Source of the DNA: a bacterium
GTDB taxonomy: Bacteria > Krumholzibacteriota > Krumholzibacteriia > LZORAL124-64-63
Reading direction: 5' to 3'
Length of the DNA stretch: 64,000 nt
NCBI GenBank assembly: GCA_016719645.1
Contig: JADJYS010000002.1
Span: forward strand, 124,001 to 188,000
Positions within the stretch are counted from its first letter, which is position 1; each line of letters begins with the position of its first letter. Shown one piece after another: positions 8,944-20,762 of this stretch. The notes below the pieces were generated by a model. The model worked only from the letters and a program-made list of their open reading frames with translations. It searched no databases and was not told the DNA's origin. The translations under genes were made by a program, and so were the position numbers.

Positions 8944-8975
8944 GCAGAGGCGAGGCCGCGAAGCCTCGCCTCTGC
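8944..8975. terminator. Bidirectional terminator hairpin between convergent genes
   Basis: A perfect 13-bp stem (GCAGAGGCGAGGC at 8944-8956, complement at 8963-8975) with a six-base loop lies between the aldolase stop and the stop of the minus-strand barrel gene. U-runs are short on both sides. Confidence 0.7.
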
Positions 8976-8999
8976 TAGGGACAATCTCGGAACCAGAAC

Positions 9000-10202
9000 T
9001 TAGAAGAAGAGGCGGGAGCCGGCCCAGACGAAGTACATGGCGTCGCCCGGCGCCGCGTACAGGTCCGCCGCATCCTCGTACGTGAACATGCCGAGCCCGC
9101 CCTCGAGGTCCACGTCGGCGTTGAGCATGTAGTTCAGCTTGATGTCCAGCTCGCTGCCGATCGCGTCGTCGGCTCCCGTGTCCTCGGCTTCCGTGAACAG
9201 GAAGAAGTCGGCCGCGACGTCCAGGTTCTCGATGGGCGTGAAGCCGCCGGCGAAGCGCATCGCGGTGACGTTGTGCCAGCCCTGCACGTTCATGATGCCC
9301 AGGTACTCGCTCTGCGAGCCGTAGGGCGAGAAGAAAGCCTCGTTCTCGGGCGTCGCGGCGTCGTCGCCGCTGGCGAAGTTGTACTCGAAGCCGATGAACG
9401 GCTCGATCGTGCTGTCGAAGTCGTAGAACAGGCCCGTGTACCAGCCCAGGGCGGAGAGGTCGCGCTCGGCCGGCAGGTAGGTCGTGCCGGTCTGGACGAC
9501 GGCTTCGCCGTAGAAGTGCAGGCCGTTGCGGACGTAATCGACGAGGCCGCCGAACACCATCAGGCGGTCGTTGTCGAGGTCGGGGTCGGCCCAGTTCTCG
9601 TGGGTCATCATCATGGCGTAGGGCTCGAACCAGAACTTCTCGCTGGCGTCGTAGTGCATGTAGAGGCCGGTGATGTTGTCGTCGCCGGAGCCGGAGGCGT
9701 ACTTGCTGCCGTAGGTCTCCTGCAGCTTGAAGTTGAAGTAGTCCAGCCAGCCGCTCTCGAAGTTGTAGCGGCCGTGGGCGCCGTCGAACAGGATGTTGGT
9801 CGCCAGGTCCCAGTCCTCGACGCCGATCACGCGCTCGCGGCCGTAGGCGACCGGCATGCGGCCCAGGGTGACGTCGAGGTCGGCGATCAGGAAGTCCCGC
9901 ATCGTGAAGGTGGCCTGGTAGATCGAGTTGACGTCGCTGGCGGGGTCGCCGAAGACGCGGAAGTTCTCGACGGTCAGGTTGTAGTCGGCGTTCTCGTTGA
10001 CGTCGCCGGCGAAGGCGATGCGGGAGCGCAGGCGGGCCGAGGCTTCGGCGTCGTCGGCGTCGCCGTCCTGGTCGACGTTGTCCCAGCCTTCCCAGCGGTA
10101 CCACATCGAACCGGTGAAGTCGCTGGCCTGCGCGCTCGCGGCCAGGCCCACGCCGATCAGGACGGCGAGGGCGGCCACCAGGATCAGGAGTCTTTTCAAC
10201 AT
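9000..10202 (-). CDS. Outer-membrane beta-barrel, alginate-export/porin-like
   Basis: The start is set at 10202 (MLKRLLIL) because GGAGGAA precedes that ATG; a longer upstream frame has no signal. The 400-residue product has a signal peptide cut near ASAQA, then alternating aromatic and polar strands (FTGSMWYRWEGW, YNLTVENFRVFG, FWFEPYAMMM) and a terminal aromatic residue (RLFF-stop), a typical C-terminal barrel signal. Overall it resembles the alginate-export / AlgE-like porin family, with an N-terminal motif LGRMPVAYGRERVIG seen in such porins. Monocistronic on the minus strand. The transported solute is unknown. Confidence 0.75.
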   Translation of the reverse strand: MLKRLLILVAALAVLIGVGLAASAQASDFTGSMWYRWEGWDNVDQDGDADDAEASARLRSRIAFAGDVNENADYNLTVENFRVFGDPASDVNSIYQATFTMRDFLIADLDVTLGRMPVAYGRERVIGVEDWDLATNILFDGAHGRYNFESGWLDYFNFKLQETYGSKYASGSGDDNITGLYMHYDASEKFWFEPYAMMMTHENWADPDLDNDRLMVFGGLVDYVRNGLHFYGEAVVQTGTTYLPAERDLSALGWYTGLFYDFDSTIEPFIGFEYNFASGDDAATPENEAFFSPYGSQSEYLGIMNVQGWHNVTAMRFAGGFTPIENLDVAADFFLFTEAEDTGADDAIGSELDIKLNYMLNADVDLEGGLGMFTYEDAADLYAAPGDAMYFVWAGSRLFF

Positions 10203-10320
10203 GTCGCTTTCCTCCGTGAAAGGGCACTTACGTGAATGGCACAACCAGGGACATGGAAGACGCGGATCCATCGATCTCGTGCCGCGGCGTCGCGGGGCGG
10301 CGCCGGGTCGACGATCGACA

Positions 10321-11577
10321 TCACCTCCCCTCGTACTGCGCGGTCAGCCGGTCGACGATCGCGGCCCAGCTGAAGCGCTCCTCGATGAGCCGCCGCGCGC
10401 GCATCGCCCGGGCCGCCGCTTCGGCGGGGTCGGCCAGGGCCGCCCGGATGGTGCGGGCGAAGTCGTCGTCGGGGGCGGCCAGCCACAGGGCGCGGTCCTG
10501 TTCGCCGGCGATGCCCTCGGCGCCGATCGGGGTGGTCACCACCGGGATCCCGGCGGCCATGGCCTCCAGGATCTTGATCTTGATGCCGCCGCCCTCGGTC
10601 AGCGGCGCCGCCACCAGGCGGCAGTCGCGGTAGAGGGCGTCGAGATCCCGGACGAATCCGGGAACCGAGATGCGGGGGTCGCGCGCGGCCAGCGCGGCCA
10701 GGAACGGTCCGGGGCCGCCGCCGGCGAGCACCAGGCTCATATTGCGGTCACATTGGGCGATGCGGGGCCAGACCTTGTCAACGAGAAATTCCGCGGCGGA
10801 CCGGTTGGGCGCGTGGCCGAAGCTGCCCACGAACAGCAACTTGGGCGGGCCGTCGGGCCGCCAGACGGCGCGGGTCGCGTCCGTGTCGACGCCCAGCGGG
10901 ATGGTCACGCCGCCGCGGCCGCCGCAGGCGGCGAGCAGATCGCGGTCCTGGTCGGTGACGCAGAAGACCGCGTCGGCCCAGCGGGAGGCGTCGGCCTGCA
11001 GGCGGCGCCAGGCGGCGGCCTGGTATTGCAACAGCCACTTGCGCAGCGGGTTGCGGGTCAGGGCCGCGCGTCGCGCGCGGGGCAGGGAACCCATCTCGTG
11101 GCTGCTCAGGAACAGTCGCGGCGCCGGGCGGCCCGCCGCCGCCTCCCGGTCGCGCCAGCGCGCCAGATCCTGCAACAGCAGCGCCGTCTGCAGGTACTCG
11201 CACTGCACGGCGTCGGGCGCGCTGGCCGCCACGGCGTCGACGATGGCGGCGGCCAACGCCGCCGTCCGGTACTTCTCGACGTAGTAGGGGCGGCCGCGGC
11301 GCAGGCCGCGCAGTCCCGCGCCGAGGCGGGAGGCGGCCAGGCGCAGCCGGTCGCCGGGGGAGGCGGCGCCGGCGTCCAGGAAGGGCACCGTCGTGACGCG
11401 GCAGCCGAGCAGCGCCGCCGTCGGGGCGGCGAGGCCGGCTTCGCCGGGGCGCTCGAGGGCGACCAGCGTGACCTCGTGCCGCCGCGCGAGCGCCCGCGCC
11501 ATGCCGCGCACGGCGACGCCGCCGCCGTGTCCGATCGCTTCGTGGGGGAGGTAGGGTGTCAGCAGCGTCACCCGCAT
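10321..11577 (-). CDS. Family-4-like glycosyltransferase (GT-B fold)
   Basis: A 418-residue GT-B enzyme. The N-terminal half begins MRVTLLTPYLPHEAIGHGGG, an acceptor-side Rossmann entry with a Gly-rich loop. The C-terminal half contains LLFVGSFGHAPN, then VPGFVRDLDALYRDCRLVAAPL and GGGIKIKILEAMAAGIPVVTTPIGAEGI, the E-x7-E-like nucleotide-sugar site of GT4-type transferases. It probably adds a sugar to a polysaccharide or lipid-linked precursor on the cytoplasmic face. It is the last gene of a minus-strand group after two DUF507 genes, 47 bases downstream of the second. Donor and acceptor are unknown. Confidence 0.85.
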   Translation of the reverse strand: MRVTLLTPYLPHEAIGHGGGVAVRGMARALARRHEVTLVALERPGEAGLAAPTAALLGCRVTTVPFLDAGAASPGDRLRLAASRLGAGLRGLRRGRPYYVEKYRTAALAAAIVDAVAASAPDAVQCEYLQTALLLQDLARWRDREAAAGRPAPRLFLSSHEMGSLPRARRAALTRNPLRKWLLQYQAAAWRRLQADASRWADAVFCVTDQDRDLLAACGGRGGVTIPLGVDTDATRAVWRPDGPPKLLFVGSFGHAPNRSAAEFLVDKVWPRIAQCDRNMSLVLAGGGPGPFLAALAARDPRISVPGFVRDLDALYRDCRLVAAPLTEGGGIKIKILEAMAAGIPVVTTPIGAEGIAGEQDRALWLAAPDDDFARTIRAALADPAEAAARAMRARRLIEERFSWAAIVDRLTAQYEGR

Positions 11578-11624
11578 GCGGCGGCCCTTCCGGGGTGGCG
11601 GGAGCGACGGCGGACCGAGGGCCG

Positions 11625-11909
11625 TCAGTAGAGGACGTAGCCCTTGGTGTCGGCGATGTTCTTCTTGACCTTCTCCATCTCGACCTCGAACTCGGGGGAG
11701 CCGTCCTCGAGGGCGGGCTTGTGCTGGTGCATCCAGGCCGAGGCTTCCTCGTCGATCTCGTCCTCGATGCGCAGCAGCTGCGTCAGCTTGGCCTCGAGCA
11801 TCACGCCGAAACGGTCCTCGCCGATCTCGAGGTCGAGGTGCTCCTCGTCGAGCAGGAGGTCCATGATGCGGCGCGACAGGCCGCTGATGCGCTCTTCGGA
11901 CAGTCTCAT
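11625..11909 (-). CDS. DUF507 family protein, copy 2
   Basis: A 94-residue helical protein of the DUF507 family, starting MRLSEERISGLSRRIMDLLL and ending KNIADTKGYVLY. Acidic heptad-like helices and the C-terminal aromatic/Leu end are shared with the gene just upstream (11940-12221). The function of the family is not known. It lies 30 bases after its paralogue and 47 bases before the glycosyltransferase, so one transcript is likely. The two copies have the same length and diverged sequence, so this is an old tandem duplication rather than an assembly repeat. Confidence 0.8.
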   Translation of the reverse strand: MRLSEERISGLSRRIMDLLLDEEHLDLEIGEDRFGVMLEAKLTQLLRIEDEIDEEASAWMHQHKPALEDGSPEFEVEMEKVKKNIADTKGYVLY

Positions 11910-11939
11910 GGTTCGCGGCTCCCGGTGCTGGTCGGGGGG

Positions 11940-12221
11940 CTAGAGCACGAAGCCCTGCTTGCGGGCGATCTCGCGCTTCATCTTGGCGCGCAGGGCGCCG
12001 TAGTCCATTTCCATGGCCCGGATCTCGCCCAGGTGCTGCTTGAGCAGTTCCTCGACCTCGGCCTCGATCTGGTCCTCGGTGCGCATGTCGTCGTAGATCG
12101 TGTCGACGATGGCGCGGTAGACCAGGTCGGAGTTCGTCTGGATGTGCAGGCGGGAGTCGCGCTCGATCATCTCGAGCAGCTTCTCCGCCAGGAACTCGAT
12201 CTTGTTGGGCGACAGGCGCAC
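11940..12221 (-). CDS. DUF507 family protein, copy 1
   Basis: A 93-residue DUF507 protein. The GTG at 12221 is chosen because GGGGGAG lies about six bases upstream and the product (VRLSPNKIEFLAEKLLEMI) then lines up end to end with the next gene. It carries IYDDMRTEDQIEAEVEELLKQH in the middle and REIARKQGFVL at the C-terminus. Function unknown. It is first in the minus-strand group and diverges from the Bat operon across about 196 bases holding the Bat promoter. Confidence 0.8.
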   Translation of the reverse strand: MRLSPNKIEFLAEKLLEMIERDSRLHIQTNSDLVYRAIVDTIYDDMRTEDQIEAEVEELLKQHLGEIRAMEMDYGALRAKMKREIARKQGFVL

Positions 12222-12281
12222 GTCGGCTCCCCCGGTTCGGGCAGGCACGGTCCGGCCCGCCCATGGAAACCTGTTTACCTT

Positions 12282-12313
12282 CCCTTGGCAAGGGGATTTC
12301 GATGCACTACCCT
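12282..12313 (+). promoter_or_regulatory. Bat operon promoter with overlapping palindrome
   Basis: TTGGCA (12285-12290), a 17-base spacer and TACCCT (12308-12313) form a good sigma-70-type promoter about 105 bases before the MoxR start. The -35 box sits inside a perfect palindrome, CCCTTG-G-CAAGGG (12282-12294), a plausible operator. Confidence 0.5.
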
Positions 12314-12417
12314 GAACTGCCGCGCCGACCGGGCGGACCGGGAACCGCCGGGAGGCCGGCGAGGTTGAACGGCGCCGTCGCGGAACTTCGCTGTCGCCAT
12401 ATCGAGGAGGATTGAGC

Positions 12418-13381
<964 letters not shown>

Positions 13382-13398
<17 letters not shown>

Positions 13399-14335
13399 CC
13401 GCGCCCTCGAGCCGGCCGCCCCGCCGCCGCCGCGGACCCGGGAGGCGCCGATCCCGCCCGAGATGATCGAGGCGGTGCGGCGCATTTCCCTGCGGGCCCG
13501 GCGGCTGGTCGAGGAGACCTTCTCGGGCGAGTACCACTCGGTCTTCAAGGGGCGCGGCATCGAGTTCCGCGAGGTGCGCGAGTACGTGCCGGGCGACGAC
13601 GTGCGGGCGATCGACTGGAACGTCACCGCGCGCTCCGACGCCCCGTACGTGAAGCAGTTCGACGAGGAGCGGGAGCTGACCGTCGTGCTCGCGGTGGACG
13701 TCAGCCGCTCGGGCCTGTTCGGCTCGGGCGCGCGGACGCGCGGCGAGATCGCCGCCGAGCTGTGCGGCGTGCTGGCCTTCGCCGCCACCGCCAACAAGGA
13801 CAAGGTCGGGCTGGTGCTGTTCTCCGACCGCGTCGAGCTCTACGTCCCGCCGGCCCGCGGCCGCGGGCACGTGCTGCGGATCATCCGCGAGCTGCTCGCC
13901 GCCGAGATGGCCGGCCGCGGCACCGACCTCGGCGCGCCCCTGGAGCTGCTGGGCTCGGTGCTCAAGCGCCGCGCGACGGTCTTCCTGGTCTCGGACTTCT
14001 GGGCCGACGGCTTCGAGGCGCCGCTGCGGGTCGTCGCCCGCCGCCACGACTGCGTGGCCGTGCGCGTGCGCGACCCGCGCGACACCGCGCTGCCGGCGGC
14101 CGGCCTGGTCAACTGGATCGACGCCGAGTCGGGCCGCGAGGCCCTCGTCGACGTCGGCGACGGCGAGGTGCGCGCCGAGCTGACCCGCCGGGCGGCCGAC
14201 CACGACCGGCGCCTGGAGCGGCTGCTGCGCGGCGCCCGCGTCGACCTCGTCGACATCGACATCACGAGCAGCTACGTCGAACCGCTGCAGCAGTTCTTCG
14301 CCCGGCGCAGCCGGCGCGCAAGGGCGTGGCGCTGA
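13382..14335 (+). CDS. DUF58 domain protein (VWA-like) of the Bat operon
   Basis: A 317-residue protein of the DUF58 family, with the diagnostic stretch FSGEYHSVFKGRGIEFREVR followed by YVPGDDVRAIDWNVTAR. A divergent VWA-like fold follows (LTVVLAVDVSRSG as the degenerate MIDAS strand, and ATVFLVSDFWADGF). DUF58 proteins accompany MoxR ATPases in nearly all bacteria and probably act at the inner membrane face. It starts within the end of moxR, and its stop shares one base with the next start, so the genes are translationally coupled. Confidence 0.9.
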
Positions 14336-15369
14336 TGCGCGCGCGGGCGGCAGCAGTCTCGGCGACGACCGCCGCGGTCCTGGCCTGCGCCCTGGCGGCG
14401 GGGGCGCAGGCCCAGCCCCGCACCCCGCCCGGCACGGCGCCGGCCGCTCCGGACACCGTCCTGCTGTCGCTCGGCGCGGCGGCCGGCACGCCGCGTCCGG
14501 CGATGTCCCTCGGCGCGGCCGACACGCTGCGCTTCGGCGAGCCCATCACGCTGGTCTGCGACTTCCCGCCCGGCTCGCCGGCGATCCCGGATTCCGTCGC
14601 CGCGCGCGCGGACTGGTTCGCGGTCGTCGCCCGCGATCCCTCCGGGGCGCAGCCGGCGCAGCGCGTGGTGCTGACCCTGCGGCCCTACCGGCCGGGGCCC
14701 TTCCGCCTGGCCTGGGAAGGCGAGCCCGTGCCGGGCCCGGTCCGGCAGATCGCCGGCCGCCTCGCCCCCGCGGCCGAACCGTTGCCGGTGCGCGATCCGC
14801 GCCGCCTGCCCCGCTCCTGGTGGCTGGCGGCCGCCGGGCTGCTGCTGGCCGCCGCCGCGATCGTCCTGGCCTGGTGGTGGCGACGGCGACGGCGCGCGCG
14901 GCCGGACGGCGCGGGCGAACCGCTGCCCCCGCCCGCCTGGCTGCAGGCGGCGCGCGATCTCGACGCGCTGCTGGCCGAACGGCTGCTCGAGCGGGGCGAC
15001 GGCCGGGCCTTCCTGCACCGCCTCGACGTCGTCTTCCGGCGCTACCTCGCGGCGCGCTACCGCTTCGCCGCCCTGGAGATGACGGCCTCCGAGGTGGACG
15101 CGGCCCTGGCCGCCCTGCGGCATCCCGAGTCCGCCCGGCGCGCCGCCGCCCGGATCCTCGGGCGCTGCGACGAGCTGCGCTTCGCGCCGACGGCGGCGCT
15201 GCCGTCCGACGGGCGCGGGTTGCTGGCGGCGGTGGTCGCGGAGATCGGCGCCCGCCGCGAGCGGATCCGCTACACCCCCGTGCCGCCGGCCGACCTGATC
15301 GAAAGCGAACGCTGCTGGGAACGCGTGCTGGCCGCGGTCGCGGGCGGGAAGGAGGCGGGGCATGCCTGA
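14335..15369 (+). CDS. Membrane-anchored Bat-operon protein with cytoplasmic DUF4381-like tail
   Basis: The start ATG 14335 overlaps the preceding stop by one base. The 344-residue product has a signal peptide (CALAAGAQAQ), a ~120-residue extracytoplasmic beta-type domain, one strong membrane helix (SWWLAAAGLLLAAAAIVLAWWW, ~residues 162-183) followed by a basic stop-transfer RRRRRARP, and a helical cytoplasmic tail (~200-344). The position between DUF58 and BatA and this topology match the small DUF4381-type proteins of MoxR/Bat operons. Exact role unknown. It overlaps batA by eight bases. Confidence 0.65.
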   Translation: MRARAAAVSATTAAVLACALAAGAQAQPRTPPGTAPAAPDTVLLSLGAAAGTPRPAMSLGAADTLRFGEPITLVCDFPPGSPAIPDSVAARADWFAVVARDPSGAQPAQRVVLTLRPYRPGPFRLAWEGEPVPGPVRQIAGRLAPAAEPLPVRDPRRLPRSWWLAAAGLLLAAAAIVLAWWWRRRRRARPDGAGEPLPPPAWLQAARDLDALLAERLLERGDGRAFLHRLDVVFRRYLAARYRFAALEMTASEVDAALAALRHPESARRAAARILGRCDELRFAPTAALPSDGRGLLAAVVAEIGARRERIRYTPVPPADLIESERCWERVLAAVAGGKEAGHA

Positions 15370-16351
15370 ATTCGCGCATCCCTGGCTGCTGCTGCTCGCG
15401 GTGCCGGTGCTCGTCGCGGCCGTCCTGCTGCGGCGCCGCCCCCGCGACACCTCCGCGCTGCGCCATCCCCACCTGGCGCTGCTGCTGCAGGAACGGTCCG
15501 GGTGGCGCGTCCGGATGCAACGCGCCCTGCCGTGGCTGGGCACCGCAGCCCTGCTGCTGCTGGTGGTGGCGCTGGCCCGCCCGCGCGACGTCCACTCCAG
15601 CCGCGAGGTCGAAGGCGAGGGGATCGACATCGTCGTGGCCCTGGACATCAGCGGCAGCATGCTCGCCCTGGATTTCCAGCCCGACAACCGGCTGGAGGTC
15701 GCCAAGCGGATCATCCGCGACTTCATCGACGCGCGCACCACCGACCAGGTCGGCCTGGTCGTCTTCGCGTCGCGCGCCTTCACGCAGTGCCCCCTGACGC
15801 TGGACCGCTCGGTGCTGAACGGGTTCCTCGACCAGGTCCAGGTCGGGCTGATCGAGGACGGCACGGCCATCGGCCTGGGCCTGGCCACGGCGGTCAACCG
15901 GCTGCGGCACTCCGAGGCCAAGAACCGCACGGTGATCCTGCTGACCGACGGCAGCAACAACATCCCGACCCTGGAGCCCGAGACGGCCGCCGAGCTGGCC
16001 AAGGCGCTGGGCGTGCGCGTCTACACCGTGGGCGTCGGCAAGAAGGGCAAGGTGCCCTACCCCGAGGACTCGCCGATCTTCGGACGGCGCACCCGCATGG
16101 TCGAGGTGCCGATCGACGAGGAGCTGCTGCGGCGGATCGCGGCCGCGACCGGCGGCAGCTACTTCCGCGCCGAGGATCCCGCGACGCTCGCGCAGATCTT
16201 CGCGACCATCGACGAGCTCGAGACGAGCCGCTACAAGACGTGGGTCACCACCTGGTACGAGGAGCGGATGGCCTGGTTCGCCGCGCCGGCCCTGGCGCTG
16301 CTGCTGCTGGAGGCCGTGCTCGCGGCCACCTGGCTGCGCAGGGCGCCGTGA
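15362..16351 (+). CDS. batA: BatA: membrane-anchored von Willebrand A-domain protein
   Basis: A 329-residue protein with two N-terminal membrane helices (residues ~7-23 and ~57-72), a periplasmic VWA domain and a C-terminal helix. The metal-ion adhesion site is intact: Asp95-Ile-Ser-Gly-Ser99 plus the later TDG motif in ILLTDGSNN. BatA is a core component of the Bacteroides aerotolerance complex and binds BatB and BatC. The conserved CPLTLD segment shared with the next gene marks the BatA/BatB pair. It is 22 bases from the following gene. Confidence 0.9.
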   Translation: MPEFAHPWLLLLAVPVLVAAVLLRRRPRDTSALRHPHLALLLQERSGWRVRMQRALPWLGTAALLLLVVALARPRDVHSSREVEGEGIDIVVALDISGSMLALDFQPDNRLEVAKRIIRDFIDARTTDQVGLVVFASRAFTQCPLTLDRSVLNGFLDQVQVGLIEDGTAIGLGLATAVNRLRHSEAKNRTVILLTDGSNNIPTLEPETAAELAKALGVRVYTVGVGKKGKVPYPEDSPIFGRRTRMVEVPIDEELLRRIAAATGGSYFRAEDPATLAQIFATIDELETSRYKTWVTTWYEERMAWFAAPALALLLLEAVLAATWLRRAP

Positions 16352-16373
16352 AGCGCAGGGGAGGGGAGGTCCT

Positions 16374-18134
<1,761 letters not shown>

Positions 18135-18141
<7 letters not shown>

Positions 18142-20762
18142 GAAGGCACGACGCCGCGCGCTTCGTCCTGGCGGTCCTGCTGTGCGGGTCCGCGTTCGCC
18201 GTCGCGGCCGCCGCGGCCGACCTGCAGGCCAGGGTCGACCGCACGACCGCGGCGCCCGGCGACCAGGTCGTGCTCACCGTGACGCTCAGCGGGCGGGGCC
18301 GCGACCTCGCCATGCCCGAGCTGCCGCCCATCGCCGGCGTCGACGCCGCCCGCGGGGGCACCAGTTCCAGCTTCCAGATGGTCAACGGGGCGGTGAGCAG
18401 CTCCCAGACCTGGACCTGGGTCCTGAGCATCCGCAGCGGCAGCGACGTGCGCATCCCCGCACTGCAGACGACCGTCGACGGCCAGACGCTGCGCACGCAA
18501 CCCATCACGATCCGCGTCACGGGCGACCCGGGCGCGGTGACCGGCAACGGCAACCGCAGCGCGCCTCCGCGGACGGAACCCGCGGCGCCGGCGGCCCGCC
18601 CCGGCCGTGCGGGTCCGGGCAGCCCCTACTTCGTCACCCTGGAAGTGGACCGCGACGAGGTGTACGTGGGCGAGCAGGTCGTGCTCGTCTTCCGGTTCTT
18701 CGCCGACCCCTTCGCGCGCCTCTTCGACCGCCCCCAGTACGAAGCCCCGCGCACGGAAGGATTCTGGCGGGAGGACCTGCCGCCCCAGCGCAACTCGCGC
18801 GAGACGGTCGGCGGCAAGGTCTACGACATGACCGAGCTGCGTTACGCCCTGTACCCGACGCGGTCGGGCCGGCTCACGGTCTCGCCCGCCAAGGTCACGC
18901 TGGCGGGCGATCCCTTCGCCGATTTCTTCGGCTCCCGCCGCAACCGCGGGAGCGGCCCGCAGACGCTCGAGAGCCCGTCGCTGAACGTCGAGGTGCTCGA
19001 CCTGCCGCGCCCCGCGCCGCCCGGATTCCTGGGGCTGGTCTCGCGTCAGGTGGAACTCGACGTCCAGACCGACCGCACGAGCGTCCCGCGCGGCGACCCG
19101 GTGACCTGGACCCTGGTGCTCAAAGCCGACGGCTCGCTCAAGAGCGTCACCGAGGTGCCCTGGGAGGCTCCCCGCGGCGTGCAGGTCCACGAGGCGGGAG
19201 GCGGTCTGGAGATGAAGGAGGCCCGCGGCCGCCAACTGGCCGTCCTGCGCTCGGAGAAGGTGATCGTGCCGGGCGCCGAAGGACGCCTCGAACTGCCCGC
19301 GGCCCGCGTGACCTGGTTCGATCCCGGACAGAAGCGGTACCGGACCATCGAGGCCGGCGCGCGCACCCTGGAGGTGACGCCGAGCGACAATCCCGTCGAC
19401 GAGGGCGGCGTGCAGCGCGCGACGGGCTTCCGCGGCGAGATCGAGCGGCTCGCCAGCGACCTGGCGTTCGTGCACCCCGCGCCGGCGCGCCTGGACGTCC
19501 GCGGCGCGCCGCTGCCCGAGACCTTCGGCTGGTGGCTCGCCACGCTGCTCGCGCCCCTGTCGCTCGGCGGCTGGCGCCTGTGGCTGGGGAGGCGACGCGC
19601 GCTGCTGGGCGATCCCGTCGGCCTGCGACGGCGCCATGCGGCGCGCACCGCGCGGCGGCAGCTGGACGCGGCCGAGGCGGCCGCCGAAGCCGGCGCCGCG
19701 AGCGCGTTGGTCATCAGGGCCCTCACCGGGTACGTCGCGGACATGACGGGCCGCGCCGCGTCCGGGCTGCCCGCCGGCGCCGTCGGCGCCCACGCCGACG
19801 CGCTGGGTCTGCCCGAGGTCGGAACCGCGCTGGAATCCCTGCTGCAGGAGTGCGCCGCCTCGCGCTACGGAGCGGCCGGCGAGGCGCGGCGCGACGGCGC
19901 GGACCTCGTCGCACGCGCCCGCCGTCTGCTGGCCGAACTCGACCGCGACGGCGCCAAGCCGCGCACGGCGGATCCGCTCGTCGGCGCGCTGCTGCTGGCC
20001 GTGCTGGCGGCGTCCCCTGCCGCCCCGTCGCGCGCCCAACCCGCGGCGGTCTCCGACCATTCCGCGGTCCGGCAGCTGGCCGAGGGCGTCGATGCCTACA
20101 CGCGGGGAGACCTGGACGCCGCCGTGGCGAGCTTCGGCGCGGCCGCGGCGACGGGCGACCCCGTGGCCTGCTACAACCTCGCCACCGCCCACGCGCGCCG
20201 CGGCGAGCTGGGCAAGGCCGTCGTCAACTACCAGCGCGCGCTGCGCGCCGCGCCCCGCGACGCCGACGCGCGCGCGAACCTCGCCTGGGTCCGCGGTCAC
20301 ACCCGCGACCAGGAACTGCAGGGCACGCCGACCCCCCTGCCGCTGCGCTTCGCGTCCGCGCTCCTGCGCGGCCTGTCGCTGGACGAATGGAGCCGCCTGC
20401 TGACGGCCGGCGCCTGGCTCGCGGCGCTGATCGCCGGCTGGACCCTGTGGCGGGGAGGCTTCACGCCCTGGATGCGCCGGGCCTGGCTGGGGGCGCTCTG
20501 CCTGGTCCTGTTCCTGGTGGCGGTCGTGGCCTGGCGGTGGTACGACGAGCGGGTCCTGGACCATGCGGTGGTCATCGCCTCCGAAGCCGAGGTGCGCAGC
20601 GGGCCGGACGCGACGTTCCCGGTCGTGTTCCAGGTCCACGACGGCCTGGCGCTGCAGATCCGCGGCGAACGGGCGGGCTGGTGCCAGGTCGCGCTCGGCG
20701 GCGAGTGGAACGGCTGGCTGCCGGGCTCGGCCGTCGAACGCGTGCGCGCCGGAAGGGAAGCG
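18135..20762 (+). CDS. BatD-BatE fusion: Ig-like membrane protein with TPR and SH3 domains, reading into the next gene
   Basis: ATG 18135 follows GGGAAGAG and overlaps the batC stop. The first ~610 residues are BatD: signal peptide, Ig-like domains (ARVDRTTAAPGDQVVLTVTL; VGEQVVLVFRFFADPFAR), and a membrane helix near TFGWWLATLLAPLSLGG. There is no stop before a second signal-like helix (LVGALLLAVLAASPA, ~residue 614), TPRs (NLATAHARRGELGKAVVNYQRAL), two membrane helices and an SH3-type domain (VRSGPDATFPVVFQVHDG, WNGWLPGSAV), which together are BatE. The frame runs on without a stop into the glycosyltransferase ATG at 20763. In the +1 frame a TGA overlaps that ATG (20764-20766), so either the fusion is real or one base is wrong near 20740. 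Confidence 0.7.
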
